The notes under the pieces were generated by a model that saw only the letters and a list, made by a program, of their open reading frames with translations, did not search any database and was not told the origin of the DNA. This document shows positions 23,728-33,646 of a stretch of DNA of 64,000 bases, in pieces. Origin of the DNA: Chlamydomonas sphaeroides (taxonomy: Eukaryota > Chlorophyta > Chlorophyceae > Chlamydomonadales > Chlamydomonadaceae). The stretch lies in the NCBI GenBank assembly GCA_001662425.1, contig BDDC01000078.1, positions 24,967 through 88,966 of the forward strand. Reading direction: 5' to 3'. The position numbers were made by a program, and so were the translations under genes. How positions within the stretch are numbered: the first letter of the stretch is position 1; each line of letters starts with the position of its first letter.

Positions 23728-25282
23728 TGAGTACGTGCGTGCGGGGCCGGCGGTGCAGCAGGTGCTGCGGCGGGGCGCTCTGCAGCTGCGTGCACGGTGT
23801 GTGGTCTTGGCTGCCTTGCGCGATAGGCCGCTGTGCGCCGCATGTCGACGCTGCCGTGCGAAGGGGCTGCCCTGCCGCTGCTCGGCCCCTGCCCCTGCCC
23901 CACAGACTGACGCCGAGCACCGCCCCGCCATGGCCTCATCGGACGGCACCGCCGCCGCCCCCGCCGCCGGCAATGACAGTGAGCCGTCTTGCTCCGCGCC
24001 GCTTCCGGCGCTGCAGGTTGCCGAGGAGACGCAGCCCCCGTGGGCGGCGCCCGGCGGCCCCCGCCGCAGCGGCTCCCTGACGGAATCGCAGTGCGCTGTG
24101 GGCCCCTGGCCCTGCGGCGGCGGCGCGCACGCGTACAGGGCCTGGGCCGCCGGCGACGGCCGCGGCGGCCTGGGCCTTGCCCTGCGCTACGAGGCGGGCG
24201 ACCGCACGCTGCTGCGCCCCGCCTCGGCCCGGCTGCCCCGCTTCGAGCCGCTAGCTGACCTTGCTCTGCACCCCACGGCGCACCGGGGCGGCCTGGGGCT
24301 GTCGGTGTCCATGTCGCGCGGCGGCTCGCCGGCCGCATCCCCCGGGTCGTCCCTCCGGCCGCGCTCCGCGGTGGGGTCCCCGCACGCGAGCTCCGGGCCG
24401 CTGCCGTCGCCGCTGCGGTCGGGTGGCTCGACGCGCGAGCGCTTTGCGTCCATCCCGCCGCCTTCGATGCACGCGTCGCCGCCACCGTTGTTGTCGCCAC
24501 CGGAGGCGCTGGCGGAAGAGGACCGCGCCGCAGAGGAGCTGCCCACCCGGGCGGAGCCCGCAGCGCCGGTGGACGCGTCTGAGGACGTGCCCGCTGGCTC
24601 GGGCTACGGCTCATTCACGGCTTATTCTGACGTAAGTCCAGCCGCCAGCGCCAGCGGCGTCGATGAGGGTGAGACGACAGCAGCTGCAGTAGAGGCAACG
24701 AAACCCATCGCCGAAGCTGGAGTGGCCGAAGCCCCTGGCGACGGAGCTGAGGCCGAGCCTCTGAGTGGCGCCTCAGTGCTGCTGCCAGAGGAGCAGCAGC
24801 AGGAGGGCGTAGTCGCGAAGCCGCGAGTCGGGCACAGGCAGCTTGGCCCGCCACCCCAGGTGCGGCCCTGGGCGGCAGCTGGCGCCGGTGCCCCTCCGCT
24901 TGCCAGGCTGGCAGCTGGCGGCGACGTCGGCGTGGCTGCTGGGTGGGCCGATGTGGGCGCGCAGGGCAGCGGCGAGGGCGGCGGCAGCGAGAGCGAGCAG
25001 GAGGCGCCAGAGCCGGAGCCCGTGGTGTTGGGCGATGGGGACGGGCAGGAGCCGGCGGAGGAGGTGGTGGAGGAGGAGGCGGAGGAGCACGAAGAGGAGG
25101 AGAAAGCGGAGGATGAGCAGGAGGAGGAGGAGGAAGAGGAAGAGCCGCTGCAGCGCGAGTGGCAGCCTGTGGAGGCGAGCGTGTCCCGCAGGGTGTGGGG
25201 CGCGCCCGCGCGGACGGCGGGGTCGCTTGCGGCCCGGGGCAATGCGGACGGGCGGCTGCACGTGACGATGCTGGATTTCTGA
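20763..25282 (+). CDS. Tandem family gene 6, acidic C-terminus, function unknown
   Basis: The model has six exons: 20763-20810, 20999-21058, 21151-21222, 21411-21854, 22036-23694 and 23906-25282, giving 1219 aa, the longest of the family. Exon 1 is MVLPGRSDIIDPAGHL. Exon 2 is GPDEILRVAREATGRRYSAM. Exon 3 is ARNHRIQDAFQGARHRGTSMVRLQ, ending exactly at RLQ; exon 4 resumes WGVDEGDGD. Exon 4 ends SYQ at a GC donor (CAG|GCGGGT) and exon 5 starts AWAEAVAED, matching gene 7's SYEAWAEA. LASLLST near 22105 is the SALSTLLA position. Exon 5 is Pro/Ser/Ala-rich. The last exon ends in a long Glu-rich stretch (25010-25145) and LHVTMLDF, so the basic LLKALH tail of genes 1-5 is missing. The intron after exon 5 starts within a GTGC microsatellite. 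Function unknown. Confidence 0.7.
21855..21860 (+). other. GC-AG splice donor, gene 6 intron 4
   Basis: The exon ends TAC CAG and is followed by GCGGGT. The nearest GT (21859) would end the exon in phase 1, which does not fit the phase-0 acceptor at 22035. The GC donor gives SYQ-AWAEAV, parallel to the uninterrupted SYEAWAEA of gene 7. Confidence 0.6.
23695..23741. repeat. GTGC tetranucleotide microsatellite at a splice donor in gene 6
   Basis: About eight GTGC units, interrupted by GTGAGTAC, start exactly at the donor of intron 5 (GAG|GTGCGT). Several GT dinucleotides here could serve as alternative donors. Confidence 0.85.
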
Positions 25283-26375
25283 TGGACGCAGGAGCTTGCC
25301 GGGAACCGTAAGAGAGACCACCGCTGGGTGCGATAATATATGAGTGAAGCTGAGGTGGCGCCGCGACAGTCTTAAGAACTTATGGCGGGGTGGCGGGATG
25401 CGCTGAGCCGTGCGCTTGGGCGGCAGCGCATCACGAGGTGTGCGGTTGCAGCGGGCCAAGTGGGTCATGCACCCACGTGCTCACAATGAATGGCCTGCGG
25501 GGTGGCGCCGGCACCCTACATTGCTGTGGTGCTGCCAGCGTGATGCACGACGGCGCGGTCGCGGCTGTGCACGGCTGCAGCGCCTGTGTGCGCCGTTGCT
25601 CTGCTGTCAACGGGGTTGTGAGGGAGCTGCGCGTGGGCGATGGGGCTACATGGGCTGCGGCCTTGCCCGCTCAGGGCTGGCAGGTCCCTTGGGATGGGTG
25701 GCGAAGTTTATAACCGGTACCGTATTCTTATGCGGCAGGCCAAAGATTACTTTGATAGCTCGAACCTGCTGGTACCTCACCTCGTTCCACGGTATTCTTT
25801 GTCCGTTATCTTTGTTTGCAAGGCTGGTGCGCTTGAGGCATAGTAGATGGCAGGTCGCATGGTAGGTCACTAGGCAAGTCCAGTTACGCACGCGTGTTCG
25901 GCCCAATGTCAATGTGTATTTTGGTGAAGGGGGGCGGGAATTCTTCATCTTTGGGGTTCGTGCCGAGTCGATGCTGCCCGCCCGTCTTCTGTAGTACATT
26001 CTCCTTCTGTGCGAGCTCGAGACTGCGCAACACCAGACGAATGTCCGACATGCTACTTGCGCCGTGACCTGTTGCAGCGAACGCGAACGCTACGCGACCG
26101 TCGTGCAACCCCAGCTCGGCAACGACGACAGCTGCCGCTTATGATATGTGCAGCCAGGCTGCATCTCTTAAACGACTGAACTGACTTGACAGCGACTTCC
26201 GCTGCGTCCCACATGCGCCCCACATTCACCGCAAGCGACGGGTCCCAGTCCCGCAGAACGAACGGTTTCTCAAAGGACTTCTTCATCCCAATGACTCTAT
26301 GCGTTGACCGGCGAAGACCAGAAGCAATGTGCGTGGTGTCATAAGTACGCACCGCGAACCACGCACTGGCTAGCC
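25283..26375. other. Spacer between family genes 6 and 7
   Basis: About 1.1 kb. The stretch 25700-26300 is clearly AT-richer than the genes. Short open frames on both strands have no motif or splice support. Confidence 0.45.
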
Positions 26376-29226
26376 ATGGACGACATCGACATGTATAGTC
26401 CCTACCACCAGGTGCGCCTTTTGGGCGTGTCAAGGATCAACGCGTGGGGCGTGCGACAGCGCGGTGCGCCAGTCCGTGTCTCTGCCCGGCCGCCCCGCCA
26501 CCTCGCCCCTCCCCTGCCACGCTGCGAGCCACAGGGCGACGAAGTGACATCAAGAGATCCGGATGAAGTCCTTAGACGAGCCAGAAAGGCAAGTGTGGGC
26601 CATGCGGCAAGAGAGCAGAAGAGGAGCCGAGTCAGCTGTAGAGTGCAGACGCACGCAGCAACCCTCCGCCCTGCCCCTGTGCCGCCCCCCTACCTCACAG
26701 GCGCATGCTCGCGGCCTGGTCTCACTCGCCACCACAAACCGCATCCTTGACGGCCACTTCTCCGCGCGGGCGCGCCGGCGGTCGCTCGTACGCCTCCAGT
26801 ACGATGAGGACAGCTGCAAGCCCGTCAGCCTTTTCGACACGCCAGGTGGGCACAGGGCAGCAACAGCACGCCAGCCGCCATGCAGGCTGGGCCACACGCC
26901 CCCTCTCCATTTGTGTGCAGTCCCCCCAAACGCTGAAATCATATGGCCCGGCACCGGCAACACGCAGCGGCTGCAGTGCCGCCCAGGGCGCGACCACCGC
27001 TCCCCAGCCCGCCGCTGCGCCAGCGATCACGACACTTTCTGGCGCTGCCATCACCTCCCGCCCCACCCTCGCCCCGGCCCAGGCTTCGACGTGACTGACC
27101 TGGCAGCCGGCGAGCAGGCGGTGGCGCATGCGGCGGCGCTGGCGGAGGCGCGGGCCGCTCGGGCTGCGCGCTCGCCGGTCCCTGCGACACGCAGCAGCGC
27201 GGCGATACCCGGCCACCCGCCGGCCCCCGAACCAGGACAGCACGCCGGTCCCTCGCCGGAGCCCTTGTGGACGCCTACGGCCCGTGGTGGCCGCGGACGG
27301 AACACACCGGGCTGCGACACCGCTGCGACGCAGGGCCCCACGGCCTCTCCGACGACTCCCTCCGGCATCAGCGGCTCGCCCTACTGCGGTGACCAGGCCG
27401 GCAGCCCCTGCGACCAGGGGTTGGCCTCGGCGGAGGCGGCGCCCTGGAGCCCCGGCAGCCCCACCTACCAGCCATCGGGCAGCGCCAGCGGCGCGGCGCC
27501 TGGGCCGGGACCCTGCCCTCTGCCCGACCCTAACGCCGAGCCGGCGCCGGCAGAGGACGAGCAGCCGCCCAGCGCCGGCGCGGCACTGGCTGGAGGGCTG
27601 GAGCTGCAGGTGCACGACCTGGGGCCGGAGTGGGAGCTGCGGCGGTCGAGCGTGTACGGGCCGGCCCCGGGCGCCGCCCAGGACGGCGAGCCCGCCTGCG
27701 GCTCCCCGCCCACCCCCGCTGGCGCCCAAGCAGGAGACCGCGGCGGCTGGATGCTGCCCGGCAACTCGTACGAGGCCTGGGCCGAGGCCACGCGCGGCCG
27801 CAGCTCGCCAGCGGCGCTGCGGCCCGCGTCTGCGCTCTCCACGCTGTTGGCCGGTGGCGGCGGTGGCCCCGAGCGCATCAGCGGCAGCGGGCTGTGGGTG
27901 CGGCGCAGCCGCGCGCCGACGCCGACGGCGCTGCTGGTGCAGGCGCCGGGGTCGCCCACGAGGCAGTCCCAGACCGGCAGCCCCTGGCCGGCAGGGCCCC
28001 AGTCGCCGGCGGCCGCGCCTCGCTGGCAGGCGCCCAACGCGTCCCCACCCCACGCAGGGCCGGGCCTTGGCGTCATGCCACACCCGCCGTCGTCGCCGCC
28101 GCCGCCGCCCCAGGCCCGCTCGCCCAGCCGGCAGCAGCGGCCCAGCGGCTCGGGATCGCCGATGCCGGCGGCGCTGTGGGAGTCGCCGCCGCGCCTGCGA
28201 GCTGCCGTCAACCAGCGGGGCATGCGCGCACCCAGCCCTGGCCCCGGCCTCTGCCCCAGCCTCAGCTCGAGCGGCTGCCTGCCCGGCACCGTCGGCGCCG
28301 CACCGGCCCATCGCATCAGCGGAAGCTTCACGGCGGGAGCTCCCCACGCAAGGACCCTGCCAGCGGGCGCAGCGGCCGGGTGGGGCCCTGCGCCCGCCCG
28401 ACAGCAGGCTGGGGGCCCCGTCACCCCGGGCGCGGCCGGCGTGCCGACGGGGCTGTGCTCCCCGGTCAGCGCAGCGCAGGCCCGGGCTGGCCGCAGCAGC
28501 GGCGGCGGCTGGGGCAGCCCGGTGGGGAGCGGCACCGGGTTCCGTCGCTCGGTGGACGAAGGCGCGTTGCGGCGCCCCTGGCAGTGGAGCTCCCCGCTGT
28601 CGTCGCCAGCGGCGACGGCAGGCGGCGGCGAGCATCCCCCGCCTGACGCCATGCTGCAGATTGGTGGCGACGAGCGCGAGGATGCAGGCGGCAGCGGCGG
28701 CGGCGCTGCGGCGGCGCTGGGGCCGCGTGCGCTGTGGCCGGCGACGCCGGCGGCCGCGGGCCGGCCAAGCTCGGCGGTGCCTCGGTCTGCGCCGCTGCTT
28801 CAGCTGCCGGCAGCCGTGTTGGATGGAGGCGGAGGCGGAGGCGGAGGCGGAGGCGGAGGCGGAGGCGGAGGCGGAGGCGGAGGCGGAGGCGGAGGGCCCG
28901 GTGAGCGGCCGCGGCGGGCTGCGGCCCACGCAGCCGCCGGCGCAGCAGCTGGCGTCGCACCCAGCCCCGCATTCGCATCCTCATCCTTATCCTCATCCTC
29001 ATCCTCATCCTCATCCTCACTCGCAACCGCACCAGATGCGGCCGGCAGGGTTTGCCAACTTGCGGATCAGCACTGGGAGTGGCGAGGGCTGCACACAGTG
29101 AGCGAGCAGCGCCGCATGGGGCTCTTTGGGGTTTGGGCTTGGCGCCTCAGTGACGCGCTGACGTACAACTCCTTGCATGACGTGTCGACGGCTGCAGACG
29201 ACGCAGCAAAGGACGCAGGATGCTGA
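26376..29226 (+). CDS. Tandem family gene 7, function unknown
   Basis: The model has four exons: 26376-26411, 26535-26588, 26701-26845 and 27083-29226, giving 792 aa in frame. Exon 1 is MDDIDMYSPYHQ. Exon 2 is GDEVTSRDPDEVLRRARK and ends at a GC donor (AAG|GCAAGT). Exon 3 gives HARGLVSLATTNRILDGH then RRRSLVRLQYDEDS (RLQ at residues 61-63), the clearest copy of the family module. The third intron, 237 bases, is a multiple of three without stops, so it can be read through; splicing joins LFDTPG to FDVTDLAAGEQAVAHA, matching gene 5. SYEAWAEATRG near 27766 and SALSTLLA near 27833 are family patches. FRRSVDEG lies near 28542. A poly-Gly run (28825-28894) and a TCATCC repeat encoding Ser follow. 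The C-terminus (ending ALTYNSLHDVSTAADDAAKDAGC) lacks the LLKALH tail. A last intron could have been missed. Function unknown. Confidence 0.7.
26589..26594 (+). other. GC-AG splice donor, gene 7 intron 2
   Basis: AGAAAG|GCAAGT is a near-perfect GC-AG donor. Joined to the acceptor at 26700 it gives VLRRARK-AHARG in phase 0, aligning with the uninterrupted VLRAAREKHAES of gene 8. Confidence 0.75.
28825..29021. repeat. GGAGGC and TCATCC hexanucleotide repeats in the last exon of gene 7
   Basis: About 11 GGAGGC units (28825-28894) encode a run of some 23 glycines. A second hexamer array, TCATCC with small variants (about 28971-29021), encodes mostly serine. Both keep frame because the unit is six bases, so copy-number changes alter only homopolymer length. 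Confidence 0.85.
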
Positions 29227-30291
29227 CGAGCGAAGTGATGGTGAGGAGGAGCTGGCCGCGCGCTGCTATAGGACCCTATGTCACGTTGCCACAGCAAGAG
29301 GTCACGGAGCGCGCCGCGTGATAGGCACTGGCGTGAAGGCGGCAGCGGCTGTGTGGGGGCGCGGCGTTGGCGTGCCCCCCGTGGGGGGGCAGCATGCGGT
29401 CACGTGACAAGCTAATAAGAAGCTAATACCGCGATTTGGGGCGATCGTGCGCGGGAGAGAGGGGGATTGGCGAAGAGGGTGGTGGTCACAGTTCTTTCCT
29501 TACTAAACACCTATACACCCTACACCATGACGCTGATCACAGTTGCGGAGCAGCTGGTGGCCCTAGACCGCGAGGCTGTAAAGGAGGTCCTTCCCACGCT
29601 CGCGTGGGAGGCCCGCGCCGACGAGGCCAACCCACGCTAATATGCCTCCCTCCTAGTGGGCAAGGGCGGGCCATTTGAGCCCGTGCCAAGATGGCGGCGG
29701 CCAAGCGGGGCAATCGCAATGCATCCGAGGATTAGACTTCTCTGCAGGAGACTGGACGCGTGCGTTGAATGGTCTGCTGGACGGCTGCTTGGACGGAAAC
29801 GGCAATTTGACGAAGCCCGTGTTGGGTGGGATGGCTCAAGTACAGAGTGGGGGCGTGGAGGCTGTGGTCGGGTGGGGGTATGGGTGGGGTGTGGGATGTC
29901 GCAGAGCGGAGGCATATGTGAGGCATCTCCCCTGGTGAGGCAGGTGTGAGGTGGTGGCCGCGTAGGCGGCCGGTTTTGCGCTGATGAACGCAAGAGGACG
30001 GGACATGATGCGTAAATCCTATGTTCTGGCGCATTGATGACAACCCCCATGATCACTACGCACGAACACACCGGTACGTTGCGTAAAACCAGCCTAGACG
30101 GGCGCATTAAGGGAAGCCCTTGCCACACATACCCACTAGCGCAAAACAACACTCGTGTGTTGCGCTACGTTTCTGCTGCTCCAGGGGCGCGTCGGCGTTG
30201 TTTCGCTGTTTTAGCTCGACAAACACAACGCCCCGGCGACAAGCAAAAGGCCCCAGCGAGCCTCTGCTGTGGCGCTTTACGCAAACCCTCG
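29227..30291. other. Spacer between family genes 7 and 8
   Basis: About 1.1 kb with no recognised exon. An ATG frame near 30016 (MFWRIDDNPHDHYARTHR then GTACGT) looks like a small first exon but ends in the wrong phase for gene 8. Confidence 0.4.
29577..29581 (+). terminator. Possible TGTAA polyadenylation signal of gene 7
   Basis: This TGTAA lies 351 bases after the gene 7 stop. It is a single pentamer with no other support. Confidence 0.35.
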
Positions 30292-33200
30292 ATGGCTCCA
30301 GGTCATCCAGCCCTGAATCAAGGGCTCGTGGAGCAGGTGCGACACTGGCATTGCGCACCGTTACCTCGCTTCACAGCCGCTAACGAGGCAACGAAGCTAT
30401 CATAAGAAATAGCAGTAAACCGAAGTGACAGCGGGTGGGCAATGCAGCAACTTGTGTCAGGAAAGCAGTTCGCATGCCAGTCGTTTTCCGCTTTCTCCGC
30501 TCGCTAGCATGCCAAACACAGCCCTCTTGCTTCATCTTGAGCAATTACTGGGGTTGTCGATGCAAACGCTCTTCCGGAATGCGCGTCAGTCTCCCTCGGC
30601 GGTCTCCCACGGGGTTTGGACCATGGGTTGGACCTGCGGCAGAGCGGGGGACGGCGGCCATCTGGGGCCCTCGGTTGTGCCGGGGGTTCTCCCACTGCTC
30701 TTCATGCCCTGTCAGCAACGCCCCTTGTATGTGCTGCCGTCGCCACCCAGGCTGGATACGGCTTACGGCGCCGACAGGCGGATGAGGTGCTGCGCGCGGC
30801 CAGGGAGAAGCATGCCGAGAGCATCACCTACGTCGCCAGGACCTTCAAGCACGGAGAGGCGCGAGTGGGCATGGCCCGCCTGCAGGTGCGGTCGCCGGGG
30901 GGCCGGCAGGTCCAGCTTCCAGACCAGTTCTTGGTCACCGCTAGCATCTCCTGCAATGGCTGGCGAGCTTGCGGGCTGCCATCCTAAACGGACCCCATGC
31001 CTAGAGGCTACATACCCGAGAGAGGGCCCCGTACAGCGTATAACCATCCGGGGGCTCCCACTTGCGGATAAAAGAAGTGGCGCAGCTCTGCCAGCTGCCA
31101 GCTGGCAGCTGGCGGCAAGATGCACCTCTGGGCTGCGGGTCCCGCTCCGACACACACACGCTGCCCGTCTGCAGTTTGGCGATGGCGAGTACCGAGCTGT
31201 CGTGGACCCCACCGGCCCAGCGGCTCCCCGAGCGCAGCCGTTGACGGCCGTGGAGGAGCCGCTGCCGCTGACCCGCACGCTCAGCCGCACGCTCAGCCTC
31301 TGCTCCTCGCGTGTCGCGCGCATGCGGCTGCGGCGGCAGTCGGCGCCCGGCAGCAGCGACGACGGCGGCGACGATTCGGACGGCGAGGAGAGCGACGAGG
31401 AGGACGAGGTGGGCCCTGCCGCGCAAGCCTACGTGCCTCTCTGTGGCGCCCTAGGAGCGCACACACCCACGGAGGTTCTGTTCTACCTAACACTTAAACA
31501 CACACACTCACGGCCTCGTGCAAGGGCGGCCCGGTCTGACCTCTTGCTCCGCGGCCCCCGCCCTCGGCCTTGGGTGTCCGTGATGCTGATGGTGCCGCAG
31601 GGCCGCCGCCAGCTGGTGCGACGGCTGTCGAGCATATCCGCCGCCGCCGCCTCGGCCGCGCTGGGCGCCTTTGACGGCGGCAGCCGCCGCGGCACGCGCA
31701 GCGGCGACGGCGACACCCTGCTGCCAGCCGCCGACTCGCTCCGGTCGGACGGCGACGGCGGCTCCCTGGTGCTGCACCGGTCCGAGCTGGGCCTGGGCCT
31801 CACAGCAAGGGCGCTGTCGCTCAGCGGTGTGCCGCCGCCGGCCGCGGCGCTGGGGCCTACGGGGATAGCGGCGGCGCTGCAGCGGGCGAGCTCTGGGGCC
31901 ATTGGCGTGGGCGTGGCGTCGTCGGGCCAGGGCCCTGACTTGCCTGCGCCGCCGCGGCGCGTGTCCTTGCGGGGCGCAGGAGCCGTTGGCCAAGGTGTGT
32001 TTGGGCTAGGGCTTTGGGGCTTAGGGGCTTGGGGGCTTGGGGGCTTGGGGGCTTGGGGGCTTGGGGGCTTGGGGGCTTGGGGGCTTGGGGGCTTGGGGGG
32101 GCACTTGGTAGGGCGGGGGNNNNNNNNNNNNNNNNNNNNNNNNNNNNNNNNNNNNNNNNNNNNNNNNNNNNNNNNNNNNNNNNNNNNNNNNNNNNNNNNN
32201 NNNNNNNNNNNNNNNNNNNNNNNNNNNNNNNNNNNNNNNNNNNNNNNNNNNNNNNNNNNNNNNNNNNNNNNNNNNNNNNNNNNNNNNNNNNNNNNNNNNN
32301 NNNNNNNNNNNNNNNNNNNNNNNNNNNNNNNNNNNNNNNNNNNNNNNNNNNNNNNNNNNNNNNNNNNNNNNNNNNNNNNNNNNNNNNNNNNNNNNNNNNN
32401 NNNNNNNNNNNNNNNNNNNGCACTTGGTAGGGCGTGGGCGCTCATGTACGGCCATCATGTCCGGGGCCAAGCAAGCTGATCGGCGTTCCCCTGTGCGGTG
32501 CCCCGGACCTGCTCCCCTACGTCTGCAGACGGCGCCACGGAGCGCGCAGACCGGCTGCTCAGGACCCTGCGCGCCGGCGGCGTAACGCAGCCCGCCGACG
32601 GCGGCGACTCGGACGGCGACGGGGCGGACGCAGCCGTGCCGGCGCGCCGCGTAAGCAGCAACGGCCCGCGCTCGTCCTTCATGGGCTCCCTGGCGGCCCG
32701 GCTGCAGCTGTGCGGCGGCCGCTCCTACGTCAGCGCCGGTGAGCTGCCGCTGCAGCTGCCCGACCTCGCCGACAGCGCAGGCGGCGGCGGCGGCGGCTGC
32801 TCGGCTCACCACCCCGGCCTCATGCGCAGCCGCAGCATGCGGGCCAGCAGCAGCAGCAACATGGTGGCCTTCGCAGAGGACGTCACCGACGGCTACCCCG
32901 TGCCGCGGCTGTCGGGGGAGGGGCTCGGCGCCGCTGGCACCGGCGGCGGCGACGGCGGCTGCCGCCCCACGAGCGCGGTGTCGCGCAGCGGCAGCAGCCG
33001 GCGGCGCTCTGTGGACCCGGTGGTGGCGGCCATGATGGCCGCCCCCACCACCTACTCCGGACCCACCTCGCGCCTGTCGAGCCTCGTCAGCTTCAGCGGC
33101 GTACCCACGACGCCCCAGCCCCAGGCGCCGGCCGGCCTGTCGTCACGCAGCACCTCCCGTCGCTCCATGCTGGGCGTCGGGGCGGCGGCGGCGTCCCCTG

Positions 33201-33646
33201 ACTGCGGTGAGGAGGGCGAGGGCAGCCAGGTGGCGGCGGACGGACCGCAGCTGCGGCCGTCGAGCCTGCGTGGCGTGCCGCACGTGGCGGGGCTGTCGGG
33301 GCGGAGCGTGTCGTTCTCCGGGGTGGCCCTGCTGGGGCCGGCGTCAGGCGGGCAGCGGCAGCTGGGTGGCGACAGGGGTGGCGATGGCGCGTCGTCGGAT
33401 GCGGGGGAGTGCGAGGGCATGGGCGCGGGCATGGGCGACGGCAACTCGAGCAGTGGAGGCAGCAATGGCAGCAGCAGCAGCAGCAGCAGCGCCGCCACGG
33501 GTGGCAGCCGGCTGGGGCGGGGCGGCGAGGGGCCGGCGGTTAGGCTGCCGGCGCTGTCGTGCGCTTCGCCGGTGCTGGGCTCGGCGGCGGCCGCTCGGGG
33601 GCGTAGCTACGTCAGCGGCGGCGGCGCGGCCTTGCCGGCGCTGTAG
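30292..33646 (+). CDS. Tandem family gene 8, interrupted by an assembly gap, function unknown
   Basis: The model has five exons: 30292-30336, 30778-30885, 31175-31408, 31601-31994 and 32529-33646, giving 632 aa in a closed frame. Exon 2 could instead begin at 30751, adding nine residues. Exon 1 (MAPGHPALNQGLVEQ) is chosen because it ends at a phase-0 GTGCGA donor; it is the weakest exon. Exon 2 is ADEVLRAAREKHAESITYVA then FKHGEARVGMARLQ. Exon 3 resumes FGDGEYRAVVDP, so an intron falls between RLQ and FGD as in gene 6. An acidic stretch ends exon 3. Exon 4 has RRQLVRRLSSIS. RRRSVDPVV lies near 33001 and GRSYVS occurs twice (near 32720 and 33600). The tail ends GRSYVSGGGAALPAL, without the LLKALH motif. 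The intron 31995-32528 holds 300 N, but its phase-1 ends match (G|AC), so no coding loss is needed. Function unknown. Confidence 0.65.
32024..32099. repeat. 8-bp repeat (cttggggg) in an intron of gene 8
   Basis: About nine copies of cttggggg run up to the left edge of the assembly gap. The G-rich strand could form quadruplexes, which may explain the failed assembly. Confidence 0.85.
32120..32419. other. Assembly gap of exactly 300 N
   Basis: All 300 positions are N, a placeholder-like round number. The word gcacttggtagggcg occurs on both edges (32101-32115 and 32420-32434), so the gap probably replaces more of the same tandem repeat. Reading frames drawn through the N are meaningless. Confidence 0.95.

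Noticed and set aside
26722..28929. 735-codon Arg/Ala-rich frame on the minus strand opposite gene 7
   Set aside because: High GC makes antisense frames open. It has no family or domain motif, while the + strand carries conserved motifs in register.
30016..30070. MFWRIDDNPHDHYARTHR as first exon of gene 8
   Set aside because: It ends in phase 2 before GTACGT and does not fit either candidate phase-0 acceptor of exon 2. The exon at 30292-30336 fits.
30425..32479. 684-codon frame through the N gap and its reverse-strand counterparts
   Set aside because: The frames cross 300 unknown bases and a G-rich repeat. Only the portions bounded by splice sites and matching the family were kept.
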